Shown: positions 52,079 through 60,169 of the stretch, piece by piece
How positions within the stretch are numbered: position 1 is the first letter of the stretch
Layout: each line of letters begins with the position of its first letter
Assembly (NCBI GenBank): GCA_051002235.1
Contig: JBPCMN010000034.1
Span: 1 to 64,000, forward strand
From: JBPCMN01 sp013695115
GTDB lineage: Bacteria > Actinomycetota > Acidimicrobiia > IMCC26256 > JACDBD01
Reading direction: 5' to 3'
Length of the DNA stretch: 64,000 nucleotides
Notes under the pieces: generated by a model
The model's database searches: none
Told to the model about the DNA's origin: nothing
Seen by the model: the letters and a program-made list of their open reading frames with translations, nothing else
Translations under genes and position numbers: made by a program

Positions 52079-53038
52079 TTGCCTCGGGTTCTCGTCACCC
52101 GGCACCTGCCGGCGGGTGGGCTGGATCCGCTGGCCGAAGCCGGTCACGAGCTGGTCCAGCAGGCCGACGACACTCCGTTCACGCATGACGAGCTCGTCGC
52201 CGCCGTCGCCGACACCGACGCCGTCGTATGCCTGCTCACCGACCGCATCGACGCCGAGGTCCTCGCCGCCGGCGCGCCCCGCCTCCGGGTGGTCGCCAAC
52301 GTGGCGGTCGGCTACGACAACATCGACGTCCCGGCCGCCGAGGAGCAGGGCATCGCCGTCTGCAACACCCCGGGCGTGCTCGACGAGACCACCGCCGACC
52401 TCGCGTTCCTCCTCATCCTGGCGGCGTCCCGACGGACGTCGGAGGCGGAAGCCGACCTGCGCGCCCGACGTTGGGAGGGCTGGGACATCAACCAATACCT
52501 CGGCCGCGACGTGCACGGCGCCACCCTCGGCCTGGTCGGGTTCGGTCGCGTGGGCCAGGCGGTCGGGCGCCGGGCCGCCGGCTTCGGGATGCAGGTCCTC
52601 CACCACACCCGCCGCGACACCGGGCTCCCGGGCTGGGTCGCAGACCTCGACACCCTTCTCCGCGAGGCGGACATCCTCAGCGTGCACGTGCCGCTGGGCG
52701 ACGGGACCACGCACCTCATCGACACCCGACGGCTCGCGCTCATGAAGCCCGACGCCGTCCTCGTGAACACCGCTCGTGGTCCGGTCGTCGACGAGGAGGC
52801 GCTCGCGATCGCGCTCGAGGACGGGAGGCTCTTCGCCGCCGGGCTCGACGTGTTCGAACGCGAGCCCGAGGTCCATCCCCGGCTGCTGGCGGCGCCCCAC
52901 ACCGTGCTGCTCCCGCACGTCGGAAGCGCATCGCTCGCGACGCGGACGCGCATGGCCCGCACCGCCGCGGAGGGCGCGCTGGCCGTGCTCGCCGGCGAGG
53001 TCCCGGCGAACCTGGTGACGAAGCCGCGGAAGAGCTAG
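52079..53038 (+). CDS. D-2-hydroxyacid dehydrogenase (glyoxylate-reductase-like)
   Basis: A 319-residue NAD(P)-dependent enzyme of the D-isomer-specific 2-hydroxyacid dehydrogenase family. It has VVANVAVGYDNIDVPAAEEQ, GLVGFGRVGQAVGRRAAGFG (Rossmann motif), the catalytic arginine in VNTARGPVVDEEAL, FEREPEVH with the glutamate and LLPHVGSAS with the histidine. The pattern suits glyoxylate or hydroxypyruvate reductases. TTG 52079 is the likely start, eight bases after the cupin stop. Confidence 0.87.
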   Translation: MPRVLVTRHLPAGGLDPLAEAGHELVQQADDTPFTHDELVAAVADTDAVVCLLTDRIDAEVLAAGAPRLRVVANVAVGYDNIDVPAAEEQGIAVCNTPGVLDETTADLAFLLILAASRRTSEAEADLRARRWEGWDINQYLGRDVHGATLGLVGFGRVGQAVGRRAAGFGMQVLHHTRRDTGLPGWVADLDTLLREADILSVHVPLGDGTTHLIDTRRLALMKPDAVLVNTARGPVVDEEALAIALEDGRLFAAGLDVFEREPEVHPRLLAAPHTVLLPHVGSASLATRTRMARTAAEGALAVLAGEVPANLVTKPRKS

Positions 53039-53084
53039 AGGCGGCCGTAGCTGCGGTCCGTCAGCGACAACCGGAGGAGCACCC

Positions 53085-53638
53085 ATGGCGAACCGTCGAG
53101 TCGTGACCGGCGCCGACGCGAACGGAAGGCGGTCATCGCGAGCAACGAGGAGATCGAGCCGGTGACGGTTTCGCTCATGCCCGGCCTCGAGTTCGGCCTG
53201 GCGTGGGGCGCCGACGACACCGTGACGCTCCCGACCGATGGCGCCAGCGCAAACGCGCCCGCCTACTTCCCGCCCGAGCGGGGCTTCGGGTTCGCCTTCG
53301 TCACGATCCCGCCCGAGCCGCGGAGCGAACGGCCCGAAGGGGACTCGCCGGGTATCCCGGCGAGTCAGACGAGCGAAGCCATGGGGGAGGTGGAGGACAA
53401 GCTCCCGGGACTCATTGCGCACATTGAGCCCGACCATCCCGGGATGCACACCACCGACACGATCGACTTCGACGTCGTGCTCTCGGGCGAGATCTGGCTC
53501 GAGCTCGACGACGGCGCCGAGGTCAAGCTCGAGACCGGTGACTGCGTGGTGCAGAACGGCACCCGCCACTCCTGGCACAACCGCGCGTCGGAGCCCTGCA
53601 TCCTCGCGGTCGCCCTGGTGGGCGCGCGCCGCACGTAG
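53085..53638 (+). pseudogene. Cupin gene with a probable one-base frameshift
   Basis: ATG 53085 has an ideal GGAGGAG, but its frame (MANRRVVTGADANG) ends after 26 codons. The frame beginning at about 53127 (KAVIASNEEIEP then VTVSLMPGLEFGLAWGADD) runs to 53638 and is clearly the rest of the same protein, including the cupin segments DTIDFDVVLSGEIWLELDDG and GDCVVQNGTRHSWHN. One lost base beside GGAAGG near 53127 explains it. An 11-bp hairpin lies inside the coding part. Confidence 0.6.
53342..53366. repeat. Perfect 11-bp hairpin inside the cupin gene
   Basis: GACTCGCCGGG-TAT-CCCGGCGAGTC. The encoded segment EGDSPGIPASQT looks like an insertion between conserved blocks. It shares stem-3-base-loop geometry and a GGGTANCC tip with hairpins at 14214 and 61123. 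Confidence 0.65.
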
Positions 53639-53684
53639 CCGACGTGCCACCAATCCGCGTCGTGAAATAGGGGCCGCGCGACCG

Positions 53685-54314
53685 TCAGGCGCCCTCGATC
53701 GGCGACGGGTCGAGCCCGAGCAGGTCGATGGTGGTCGCGCCGCGCTGCAACTCGCCGAAGAGGCGGGCTTCGTTGTCGGCGCGGGCGCGTCCCGCGGTCA
53801 ACACGTCCTCGAGGCGGTCGCGGGGGACCACGGTTACCCCGTCGGCATCACCGACGATCCAGTCGCCCGGGTGCACCGGCACGTCGCCGACCTCGACCTG
53901 GGTGCCGATCGCGCCGGGGAGCGTCTTGGTCGCGCCCTTGAGCGCAACGCCGGTGGCGAACACCGGGAACCGGTGCGCCTCGAGCACGGCCACGTCGCGC
54001 ACGCCGCCGTCGATCACCAGACCGATCAGGCCCCGGGCCTCGGCCGCGGTCGTCAGAACCTCGCCGAAGTAGCCGAGCTCGCGCTCGATGCCGACGTCGA
54101 CGACCACGACGCTGCCCGCGGGTGCCCGCGCGACCGCGACGTGGATCGCCAGGTTGTCGCCGGGCGTGCAGCGAGCGGGGAACGCCGGACCCGCGACCCG
54201 GGCGCCCGGCCACGCCGGCGCGATCCGCGCCCGCATCGGGTGCCCACCGCTCTCACCCAGCGCCGCCGCGCCCAGCGCGAGGAGGGCGGCGGCAGGGTCG
54301 GAAGCGCTCGGCAT
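53685..54314 (-). CDS. RraA-family protein (HMG/CHA aldolase-like)
   Basis: A 209-residue RraA-like protein. The core is PARCTPGDNLAIHVAVARAP, GLIGLVIDGGVRDVAVLEAH with the GGVRD motif, FPVFATGVALKGATK, and HPGDWIVGDADGVTVVPRD. Relatives are 4-hydroxy-4-methyl-2-oxoglutarate aldolases or RNase E inhibitors. The Gly-Arg-Asp motif favours a divalent-metal aldolase. ATG 54314. Confidence 0.85.
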   Translation of the reverse strand: MPSASDPAAALLALGAAALGESGGHPMRARIAPAWPGARVAGPAFPARCTPGDNLAIHVAVARAPAGSVVVVDVGIERELGYFGEVLTTAAEARGLIGLVIDGGVRDVAVLEAHRFPVFATGVALKGATKTLPGAIGTQVEVGDVPVHPGDWIVGDADGVTVVPRDRLEDVLTAGRARADNEARLFGELQRGATTIDLLGLDPSPIEGA

Positions 54315-54335
54315 GGGTTCCCTCGACGAGATTGG

Positions 54336-54425
54336 CGGAGGGAGAGGGATTTGAACCCTCGAGGAGCCTTAACGGCCCCTACTCGCTTAGCAGGCGAGCA
54401 CCTTCGGCCTCTCGGTCATCCCTCC
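54336..54425 (-). tRNA. tRNA-Ser(GCU)
   Basis: A 90-base class II tRNA on the minus strand: acceptor GGAGGGA/TCCCTCC, anticodon stem CTCGC/GCGAG with loop CTGCTAA (anticodon GCT), a long variable arm (AGGGGCCGTTAAGGCTCCT) and T-loop GTTCAAAT. CCA follows the discriminator G at 54333-54335. Confidence 0.95.
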
Positions 54426-54458
54426 GAACGCCACTGTACCGGCCGCCGGTCGCGGTCT

Positions 54459-54486
54459 TCAGGTGAGATGGTCCTCAGGTGAGATG
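54459..54486. repeat. 12-bp direct repeat
   Basis: TCAGGTGAGATG at 54459-54470 and 54475-54486. The second copy covers the stop of the SRPBCC gene. Confidence 0.5.
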
Positions 54487-54957
54487 TCTCTCGAGCCGCT
54501 CCAGGGTGTGCTCCATCGCGCGCCGCGCGCGCTTGGGCCAACCCGCGGCCACGATGTACGTCCGCGTGAAGGGATCGGCCGTGGACCAGTCGTACGTCTC
54601 GCGCACACGCGTGCTCGTCTCGCCCTCGGGCTCGAGCTCGTAACGCCATCGGTGGCCACCGATGAGGCGACTCATGAACGCGGGCCGCGCCAGGCCCGGC
54701 TCCCACGCGATGCGGCGCCCCTCCTCGAACTCCACGACCTCGTTGCTCATCGAGTACGGCATCCCCCACCGCATGGCCATCCCGAACATGGCGCCGAGCG
54801 CGAGGCGGTCAGGCCCGTCGGTAGGGGCGTCGCGCACCATGCCCGAGCCGTCGATCTCGGGATGCTGCGCCGGGTCGGCCAGGACCGCGAACACCTTCTC
54901 GGGCGGCGCCGCGATCAGGCGCTCGGCCGACACCGACTGCGTGCGGGTTTTCGTCAT
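54475..54957 (-). CDS. SRPBCC family protein
   Basis: A 160-residue START-like protein. Typical segments are SVSAERLIAAPPEKVFAVLA, PAQHPEIDGSGMV and MSNEVVEFEEGRRIAWEP, ending in a long C-terminal helix. It probably binds a hydrophobic ligand. ATG 54957 lies eight bases after TACCGT; that hexamer is one half of a palindrome shared with the divergent PHP gene. Confidence 0.8.
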   Translation of the reverse strand: MTKTRTQSVSAERLIAAPPEKVFAVLADPAQHPEIDGSGMVRDAPTDGPDRLALGAMFGMAMRWGMPYSMSNEVVEFEEGRRIAWEPGLARPAFMSRLIGGHRWRYELEPEGETSTRVRETYDWSTADPFTRTYIVAAGWPKRARRAMEHTLERLERHLT

Positions 54958-54965
54958 GGCCCGAG

Positions 54966-54975
54966 ACGGTACCGT
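54966..54975. promoter_or_regulatory. Palindromic bidirectional -10
   Basis: ACGGTACCGT reads TACCGT on both strands. Rightward it ends six bases before GTG 54982; leftward it ends eight bases before ATG 54957. Confidence 0.6.
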
Positions 54976-54981
54976 CAGCAC

Positions 54982-56001
54982 GTGCATCCCGCCGAGGTGC
55001 TGGATCAGGTCGCCACGCTGCTCGAGCGGAGCCTCGCGCCCGCGTACAAGGTGCAGGCGTTCCGGCGGGCCGCCGACACGATCCGCGACCGCCCGGTCGA
55101 GCAGCTCGAGCAGCTGGCGAAGGCGGGACGGCTGCTGTCACTCTCCGGCGTGGGAACGTCGACGAGCCGGGTCATCGCCGAGGTGCTCGAAGGCAAGACC
55201 CCGAAGTACCTGACCAACCTGGAGGCCGAGGCCGCGCCCGACGCGGGGGCCGGTGGTGAGATCCGCACGGCGCTGCGAGGCGACCTGCACTCGCATTCCG
55301 ACTGGTCCGACGGCGGCGCCACCATCCAGCAGATGGCGACCGCGGCGCGCGATCTCGGCCACGACTACCTCGCGCTCACCGACCACTCGCCGTCGCTGAA
55401 GATCGCGCGCGGACTCACCGCCGAGCGGCTCCGCAAGCAGCTCGACGTGGTCGCCGGGCTCAACCAGGAGCTGGCGCCGTTCCGCATCCTCACCGGGGCC
55501 GAGGTCGACATCCTCGAGGACGGTTCGCTCGACCAAGAGGACGACCTGCTCGCCGAGCTCGACCTGGTGGTGGCGAGCGTGCACTCCAAGCTGCGAATGC
55601 CGGAGCAGCCGATGACCGACCGGATGGTGGCGGCGATGGCGAACCCGCACGCCGACGTCCTCGGCCACTGCACCGGCCGCATGGTCCGGGGGCGGGGGCG
55701 ACCGGAGTCGACCTTCGATCCCGATCTCGTCTTCGGCGCCTGCGCCCATTTCGACAAGGCGGTCGAGATCAACTGCCGGCCCGAGCGGCTCGACCCGCCG
55801 ATGCGCCTCCTCGAGCAGGTGGTCTCGTGGAAGTGCAAGGTGTCGATCGACAGCGACGCCCACGCCATGGGCCAACTCGAATGGCAGCCCTACGGCTGCG
55901 CCCGCGCCGCCGAGGCCGGCGTTCCCGTCGAACGGATCGTCAACACGTGGAAGGCCGACGACCTGCTCGACTGGACGGCCGCGCACGGCAAGGCCGCGTG
56001 A
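54982..56001 (+). CDS. PHP-domain protein of the PolX type
   Basis: A 339-residue protein. The first ~80 residues are helix-hairpin-helix repeats (LLERSLAPAYKVQAFRRAAD and LLSLSGVGTSTSRVIAEVLE). The PHP phosphoesterase domain then has all metal motifs: GDLHSHSDWSDGG, LALTDHSP, GAEVDIL, VASVHSKL, VLGHCTGRMV and IDSDAHAMG. It matches the C-terminal part of bacterial PolX without the polymerase core, so it is probably a nuclease or phosphatase in DNA repair. GTG 54982 lies six bases after TACCGT. Confidence 0.87.
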   Translation: MHPAEVLDQVATLLERSLAPAYKVQAFRRAADTIRDRPVEQLEQLAKAGRLLSLSGVGTSTSRVIAEVLEGKTPKYLTNLEAEAAPDAGAGGEIRTALRGDLHSHSDWSDGGATIQQMATAARDLGHDYLALTDHSPSLKIARGLTAERLRKQLDVVAGLNQELAPFRILTGAEVDILEDGSLDQEDDLLAELDLVVASVHSKLRMPEQPMTDRMVAAMANPHADVLGHCTGRMVRGRGRPESTFDPDLVFGACAHFDKAVEINCRPERLDPPMRLLEQVVSWKCKVSIDSDAHAMGQLEWQPYGCARAAEAGVPVERIVNTWKADDLLDWTAAHGKAA

Positions 56002-56016
56002 GGCGAGCGGGAAGAT

Positions 56017-56724
56017 ATGACCGACGCGACAGAGCCGATCGAGGAGCAGGTCGAGCTCCCACCGATCAACTTCAAGTCGATCGCCTTCGGCAGTGGGCCG
56101 CGGTTCGCCCGCGACGCGTTCGGCCCGGTGCTCACCTTCTACGTCGTGTGGAAGCTGGCCGGGATCGTGTGGGGCATCCTCGCCGCTACCGCGGTGGCGC
56201 TGATCGCGTTGCGCTACGAGCGATCGCGGGACCGCACGGGCATCCTCGTGCGCCTCTCGCTCGTACTCGTGCTGGTCCAGGCGGTGGTCGGGATCGCGAC
56301 CCGCAGCGCCGAGCTCTACCTCATCCAGCCGGTGATCATCAGCGGGCTTTGGGGTCTCGCCTTCATCGGATCGGCGCGGTTCGGCAAGCCCCTGACGGCG
56401 GTGTTCGCCAACGAGCTGTTTCCCTTCCCGGAGGAGGTCCGGAGCTCGGAGACGTTCCGGCGGGTGTTCACCCGCTTGTCGTACGCGTGGGGTGCCTACC
56501 AGCTGTTCCGCAGTGCGCTGAGAGCGGCCACGCTGCTCGGTCTGGGCGTCGACCTCTACGTCGTGGTGAACCTGGCGACGGGTGTCCCCATGGTCATGGG
56601 GATGATGTCGTGGTCGATCTGGTACGCGGTGCGCGGCTTCCGTCGCAGCGAGGAGTGGGGCTCGGCGATCGAGGCGATGGAGGCGGGGACGCTGCCACCG
56701 GGCGCGGAGCCCAGCGAGGCGTAG
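56017..56724 (+). CDS. DUF3159 family membrane protein
   Basis: A 235-residue protein with five or six helices, like DUF3159/VC0807-type proteins of actinobacteria. It has FGPVLTFYVVWKLAGIVWGI, LVLVLVQAVVGIATRSAELY, SGLWGLAFIGSARFGKPLTA, FRRVFTRLSYAWGAYQLFRS and VMGMMSWSIWYAVRGFRRS. The function is unknown. A GGGAAG lies two to three bases before ATG 56017, and the gene follows the PHP gene by 15 bases. Confidence 0.8.
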   Translation: MTDATEPIEEQVELPPINFKSIAFGSGPRFARDAFGPVLTFYVVWKLAGIVWGILAATAVALIALRYERSRDRTGILVRLSLVLVLVQAVVGIATRSAELYLIQPVIISGLWGLAFIGSARFGKPLTAVFANELFPFPEEVRSSETFRRVFTRLSYAWGAYQLFRSALRAATLLGLGVDLYVVVNLATGVPMVMGMMSWSIWYAVRGFRRSEEWGSAIEAMEAGTLPPGAEPSEA

Positions 56725-56726
56725 CC

Positions 56727-57194
56727 CTACAGCTCGAGCGCGAGGTACCGGGCGTCGGGCCGCGGGTTGTACCGGTATGGGGGTACGTCGCGAAAGCCGA
56801 GCGACCAGTAGAGCGCGTTGGCGGCCTCCAATTCGCGCACGGTGTCGAGGAGCATCCGGGTGTAACCGAGCGTCCTCGCGGCCGCGATGACGTCCTCCGC
56901 CAGGCGACGTCCCAGCCGGCTCCCCCGATGCTCCGGACGCACGAACATCCGCTTCATCTCGCACGTCGGCCCATCGAAGCAGCACAGCGCAACGACACCG
57001 GCAGGCGCCCCGTCGACAAAGCCGATCAGCGCCGAGCCCGCGGGCGGCCCGTAATGGGCGGGGAGGTCGTCCAGCTCGGCCTCGACATCCTGGAAGTCGA
57101 CCTCGAACGGCAACGACGCCAGGTACTCGGAGATCAGTTCACGAACCAGGCGGTAGTCGTCCTCGCCGACCGCGGCCCGGACCTCCAGGGTCAC
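56727..57194 (-). CDS. GNAT family N-acetyltransferase
   Basis: A 155-residue acetyltransferase. The acetyl-CoA loop is VRPEHRGSRLGRRLAEDVIA, preceded by CEMKRMF. The C-terminal MLLDTVRELEAANALYWSLG then FRDVPPYRYNP is typical. The substrate is unknown. GTG 57194 overlaps the glucosidase stop by GTGA. Confidence 0.88.
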   Translation of the reverse strand: MTLEVRAAVGEDDYRLVRELISEYLASLPFEVDFQDVEAELDDLPAHYGPPAGSALIGFVDGAPAGVVALCCFDGPTCEMKRMFVRPEHRGSRLGRRLAEDVIAAARTLGYTRMLLDTVRELEAANALYWSLGFRDVPPYRYNPRPDARYLALEL

Positions 57195-58801
57195 ATCAGC
57201 GCCGGGCGAGGCTCGCCGTCGAGCCAGACGACCACGCCCTCCCACGGTCCCAGCGCGAGCGCGCCGTCCGCCCGCTCACCGTCGCGGGCGCGGTCGGTGC
57301 CGATCCGCACGATGCCGTCGACGCCGCCGACGGTGGCGGGGGCGTCGCCGAGGTTCAGCGCCACGACGACGCGCTCGCCCCGCCGCCACGCCCACAGCCC
57401 GCCGTCAGCCGCGATCGTCTCGTACGTCCCGTCGCGGAGGTCGGGCACCGCGTCACGGAGGCCGATGAGGTCGCGGCAGAGTGCGAGCATCGAGTTTGGA
57501 TCGCGGCGCTGGTCGGCGACGTTGCAGGCGGCGAAGTCGCCGAACGGCAGCCACGGCTCGGCGGCAGGATTGGTGGAGAAGCCACCCCCGGGCCCGGCAT
57601 CCCACTGCATGGGGGTGCGTGCCGGATCGCGTCCCGCGAGCGGGTGGAACCGGAGGCCGACCGGGTCGCGCAGCCGCTCGCGCGGGACGTCGGTGTCGGA
57701 CATGCCGATCTCGTCGCCGTAGTAGAGGAAGGCCGTGCCGCGCAGGGTCAGCGTCATCATCAGGGCGCAGCGGGCGCGCGCCGGGTCGTTGTCGCCCCAG
57801 CGGGTCGGGAACCGCGACACGTCGTGATTGCCGGCGGTCCAGACCGGCCAGCAGCCGGGCGGGATCTCGGCTTCGGTCTCCTCGACCACCCCCCGCAGCG
57901 CGGCGGGCTCGAACTTCGTGTGGAGCAACGGGATGTTGAAGGCGAGGTTGAGCTCGTCGTCGGCGCCGTAGAAGGAGGCCATCGTGGGGACGTCGAACAC
58001 GAACGTCTCGCCGACCAGCATCCGCGCCGGGTCGTAGGAGTCGGCGACGGCACGCCAGCGGCGGATGACGTCGTGTACCTCCGGGCGGCACTGGTTGTAG
58101 ACGGGCCGCTGGCCGCGGAGCTGGTCCATCCAGTGGTCGGCGTCGGTGACCGGCGGGTTGTCGCGGAGTTCCTTGTCCTTGACGACCATGTGGGCGACGT
58201 CGATGCGGAAGCCGGCGACGCCGCGGTCGAACCAGAACCGCAGGATGCGGTCGAACTCGGCCCGCACCTCCTCGTTCCACCAGTTGAGGTCGGGCTGCCG
58301 GGGGGTGAAGTTGTGCAGGTAGTACTGGCCGGTGGCGTCGTCGAGGGTCCAGGCGGGCCCGCCGAAGCTGCTCACCCAGTTGTTGGGGGGCGAGCCGTCG
58401 GCCTTGGAGTCGGCCCACACGTACCAGTCGCGCTTCGGGTTGTCGGGCGACGAGCGCGACTCGGCGAACCACGGGTGCTCGATGCTGGTGTGGTTGGGAA
58501 CGATGTCGAGGATGATCTTGATGTCGCGTTCGCCGGTGGCGGCGATGAGCTCGTCGACGTCGGCCAGCGTGCCGAGCCCGGGTTGCACGCCGGTGTAGTC
58601 GGCGACGTCATAGCCCCAGTCGGCGTCGGGCGACACCATGATCGGAGAGAGCCAGACGCCGTCGACGCCGAGCCAGCCGAGGTGGTCGAGCCGGTCGATG
58701 ACACCGCGGAGGTCGCCGACCCCGTCGCCATCCGAGTCCGCCCAACTACGGGGATAGATCTGATAGTGGACGCCGTCCCGCCACCACACCCGTTCGGCCA
58801 C
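57191..58801 (-). CDS. GH13 alpha-glucosidase-like enzyme
   Basis: A 536-residue cytosolic glycoside hydrolase family 13 enzyme, of the oligo-1,6-/alpha-glucosidase type. The N-terminus VHYQIYPRSWADSDGDGVGD is diagnostic. Catalytic regions are DIVPNHTS, GFRIDVAHMV (nucleophile Asp), MLVGETFVFD (acid Glu) and TAGNHDVSRF. QPDLNWWNEEVRAEF is also family-typical. It hydrolyses alpha-glucosidic bonds of short oligosaccharides or trehalose-like sugars. GTG 58801 lies seven bases after TACGCT. Confidence 0.92.
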   Translation of the reverse strand: MAERVWWRDGVHYQIYPRSWADSDGDGVGDLRGVIDRLDHLGWLGVDGVWLSPIMVSPDADWGYDVADYTGVQPGLGTLADVDELIAATGERDIKIILDIVPNHTSIEHPWFAESRSSPDNPKRDWYVWADSKADGSPPNNWVSSFGGPAWTLDDATGQYYLHNFTPRQPDLNWWNEEVRAEFDRILRFWFDRGVAGFRIDVAHMVVKDKELRDNPPVTDADHWMDQLRGQRPVYNQCRPEVHDVIRRWRAVADSYDPARMLVGETFVFDVPTMASFYGADDELNLAFNIPLLHTKFEPAALRGVVEETEAEIPPGCWPVWTAGNHDVSRFPTRWGDNDPARARCALMMTLTLRGTAFLYYGDEIGMSDTDVPRERLRDPVGLRFHPLAGRDPARTPMQWDAGPGGGFSTNPAAEPWLPFGDFAACNVADQRRDPNSMLALCRDLIGLRDAVPDLRDGTYETIAADGGLWAWRRGERVVVALNLGDAPATVGGVDGIVRIGTDRARDGERADGALALGPWEGVVVWLDGEPRPALM

Positions 58802-58808
58802 GGCGGGG

Positions 58809-58814
58809 AGCGTA
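58809..58814 (-). promoter_or_regulatory. Leaderless-type -10 of the glucosidase
   Basis: TACGCT, seven bases before GTG 58801 and just past the 3' end of tRNA-Ser(UGA). Confidence 0.55.
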
Positions 58815-58817
58815 GAG

Positions 58818-58902
58818 CGGAGGGAGTGGGATTCGAACCCACGGAGGCTTGCGCCTCAACGATTTTCAAGACCGTCCCGTTCGGCCGCTCCGGCACCCCT
58901 CC
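58818..58902 (-). tRNA. tRNA-Ser(UGA)
   Basis: An 85-base class II tRNA on the minus strand: acceptor GGAGGGG/TCCCTCC, anticodon stem ACGGT/ATCGT with loop CTTGAAA (anticodon TGA), variable arm AGGCGCAAGCCT and T-loop GTTCGAAT. CCA is not encoded. It begins ten bases after the serS stop on the same strand. Confidence 0.95.
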
Positions 58903-58912
58903 GGTGCCCAGG

Positions 58913-60169
58913 TTACGGCGGCCTTGGCTCCACCCGGTCGAAGCCGCACAGCGGGATCAGCACCTCGGGCACGGCGAAGGACCCGTCGGGCCGTTGGTAG
59001 TGCTCGAACAGGTTCACCAGCGTGCGGCCGACGGCACAGGCGGTGCCGTTGAGTGTGTGCACCAACTCGGTGCTCTTCCCGGTCCGCAGGCGGGTTGCGA
59101 GGCGGCGGGCCGAGTAGTCGGTGTAGTTCGAGCACGACGTGACCTCGCGGTACCGCCCTTCCGAGGGCAGCCAGGTCTCGATGTCGTACTTGCGGGCCGC
59201 GGCCGCGCCGAGATCGCCGGCGGCAATGTCCACCACCCGATAGGGAAGACCGAGCCCGGACACGATCGACTCCTGGAGCGCCACCAGGGCGTCGAGCTCC
59301 TCCCATGACCGGTCGGGATGGGCGAACGAGAACATCTCGACCTTGTCGAACTGGTGCACCCGGAAGATGCCGCGCGTGTCCTTGCCGTACGTGCCCGCTT
59401 CCCGGCGGAAACAAGTGGAGAAGCCGCCGTACCGCAGCGGGAGCTGGTCCTCGTCGAGGATCTCGGCGCGGTGCAGTCCCGACAGCGGGATCTCGCTGGT
59501 GCCGACCAGGAAGAGCTCGCCCCCGTCGACCTCGTAGACCTGGTGCCGGTCGGTGGGAAAGAAGCCCGCCTCCTCCATCGCCCGCTCGCGCACGAGGACG
59601 GGCGGGACCACCGGCGTGAAGCCCTCGGCCGCCAGCTTCCCCATCACCCACTGCACGAGCGCGAGCTCGACCAGCACCGCTTCCCGCATGAGGTAGGCAA
59701 AGCGCGAGCCGCTCATCTCGGCCGCGTGCTCGGTGTCGACGAAGCCGATCTGCTCCCCGAACATGGCGTGGTCGTGCGCGGGCGCGGCGCCCGGCTCGCC
59801 CGCCGTCCGCACGACCGCGGCGTCGTCCTCGCCGCCGTCGGGCACCGACTCGTGCGCGGGGTTGGGCACCTGCAGCGCGAGCTCACGCAGCCGGGCTTCG
59901 GCTTCGGCCAGCACCGGCTCCTTGGCCGCGAGCTCGTCCTTGAGCGCGGACGCGGCGGCGATCTTGGCCGGACGGTCGTCGGGCGCGGCCTTGCCGATCT
60001 CCTTCGAGGCGGCGTTCTGGCGCGCTCGCAGCTGTTCGGCGTCGTTGAGCAGGGCGCGGTAGGCCTCGTCCGCGGCCAGTACCCGATCGAGGAGCCCCTC
60101 CTCGATCCGCTTGCGCTCGATGCCCTCGCGGTAATCCGGCTCGTCGCGCAGGCGCCGCAGGTCGATCAC
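58913..60169 (-). CDS. serS: Seryl-tRNA synthetase
   Basis: A 418-residue class II synthetase. The N-terminal coiled-coil arm (about residues 25-100, for example LRARQNAASKEIGKAAPDDR) binds the long variable arm of tRNA-Ser. Class II motif 2 is GFSTCFRREAGTYGKDTRG, and motif 3 is LNGTACAVGRTLVNLFEHYQ. VGTSEIPLSGLH is the serine-site TxE loop variant. GTG 60169 overlaps the pheA stop by GTGA, so it is co-translated with pheA. Confidence 0.96.
   Translation of the reverse strand: MIDLRRLRDEPDYREGIERKRIEEGLLDRVLAADEAYRALLNDAEQLRARQNAASKEIGKAAPDDRPAKIAAASALKDELAAKEPVLAEAEARLRELALQVPNPAHESVPDGGEDDAAVVRTAGEPGAAPAHDHAMFGEQIGFVDTEHAAEMSGSRFAYLMREAVLVELALVQWVMGKLAAEGFTPVVPPVLVRERAMEEAGFFPTDRHQVYEVDGGELFLVGTSEIPLSGLHRAEILDEDQLPLRYGGFSTCFRREAGTYGKDTRGIFRVHQFDKVEMFSFAHPDRSWEELDALVALQESIVSGLGLPYRVVDIAAGDLGAAAARKYDIETWLPSEGRYREVTSCSNYTDYSARRLATRLRTGKSTELVHTLNGTACAVGRTLVNLFEHYQRPDGSFAVPEVLIPLCGFDRVEPRPP

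Noticed and set aside
54459..54486. 12-bp direct repeat as an operator or att site
   Set aside because: It is next to tRNA-Ser(GCU), but does not match tRNA sequence and no integrase is present. Listed only as a repeat.
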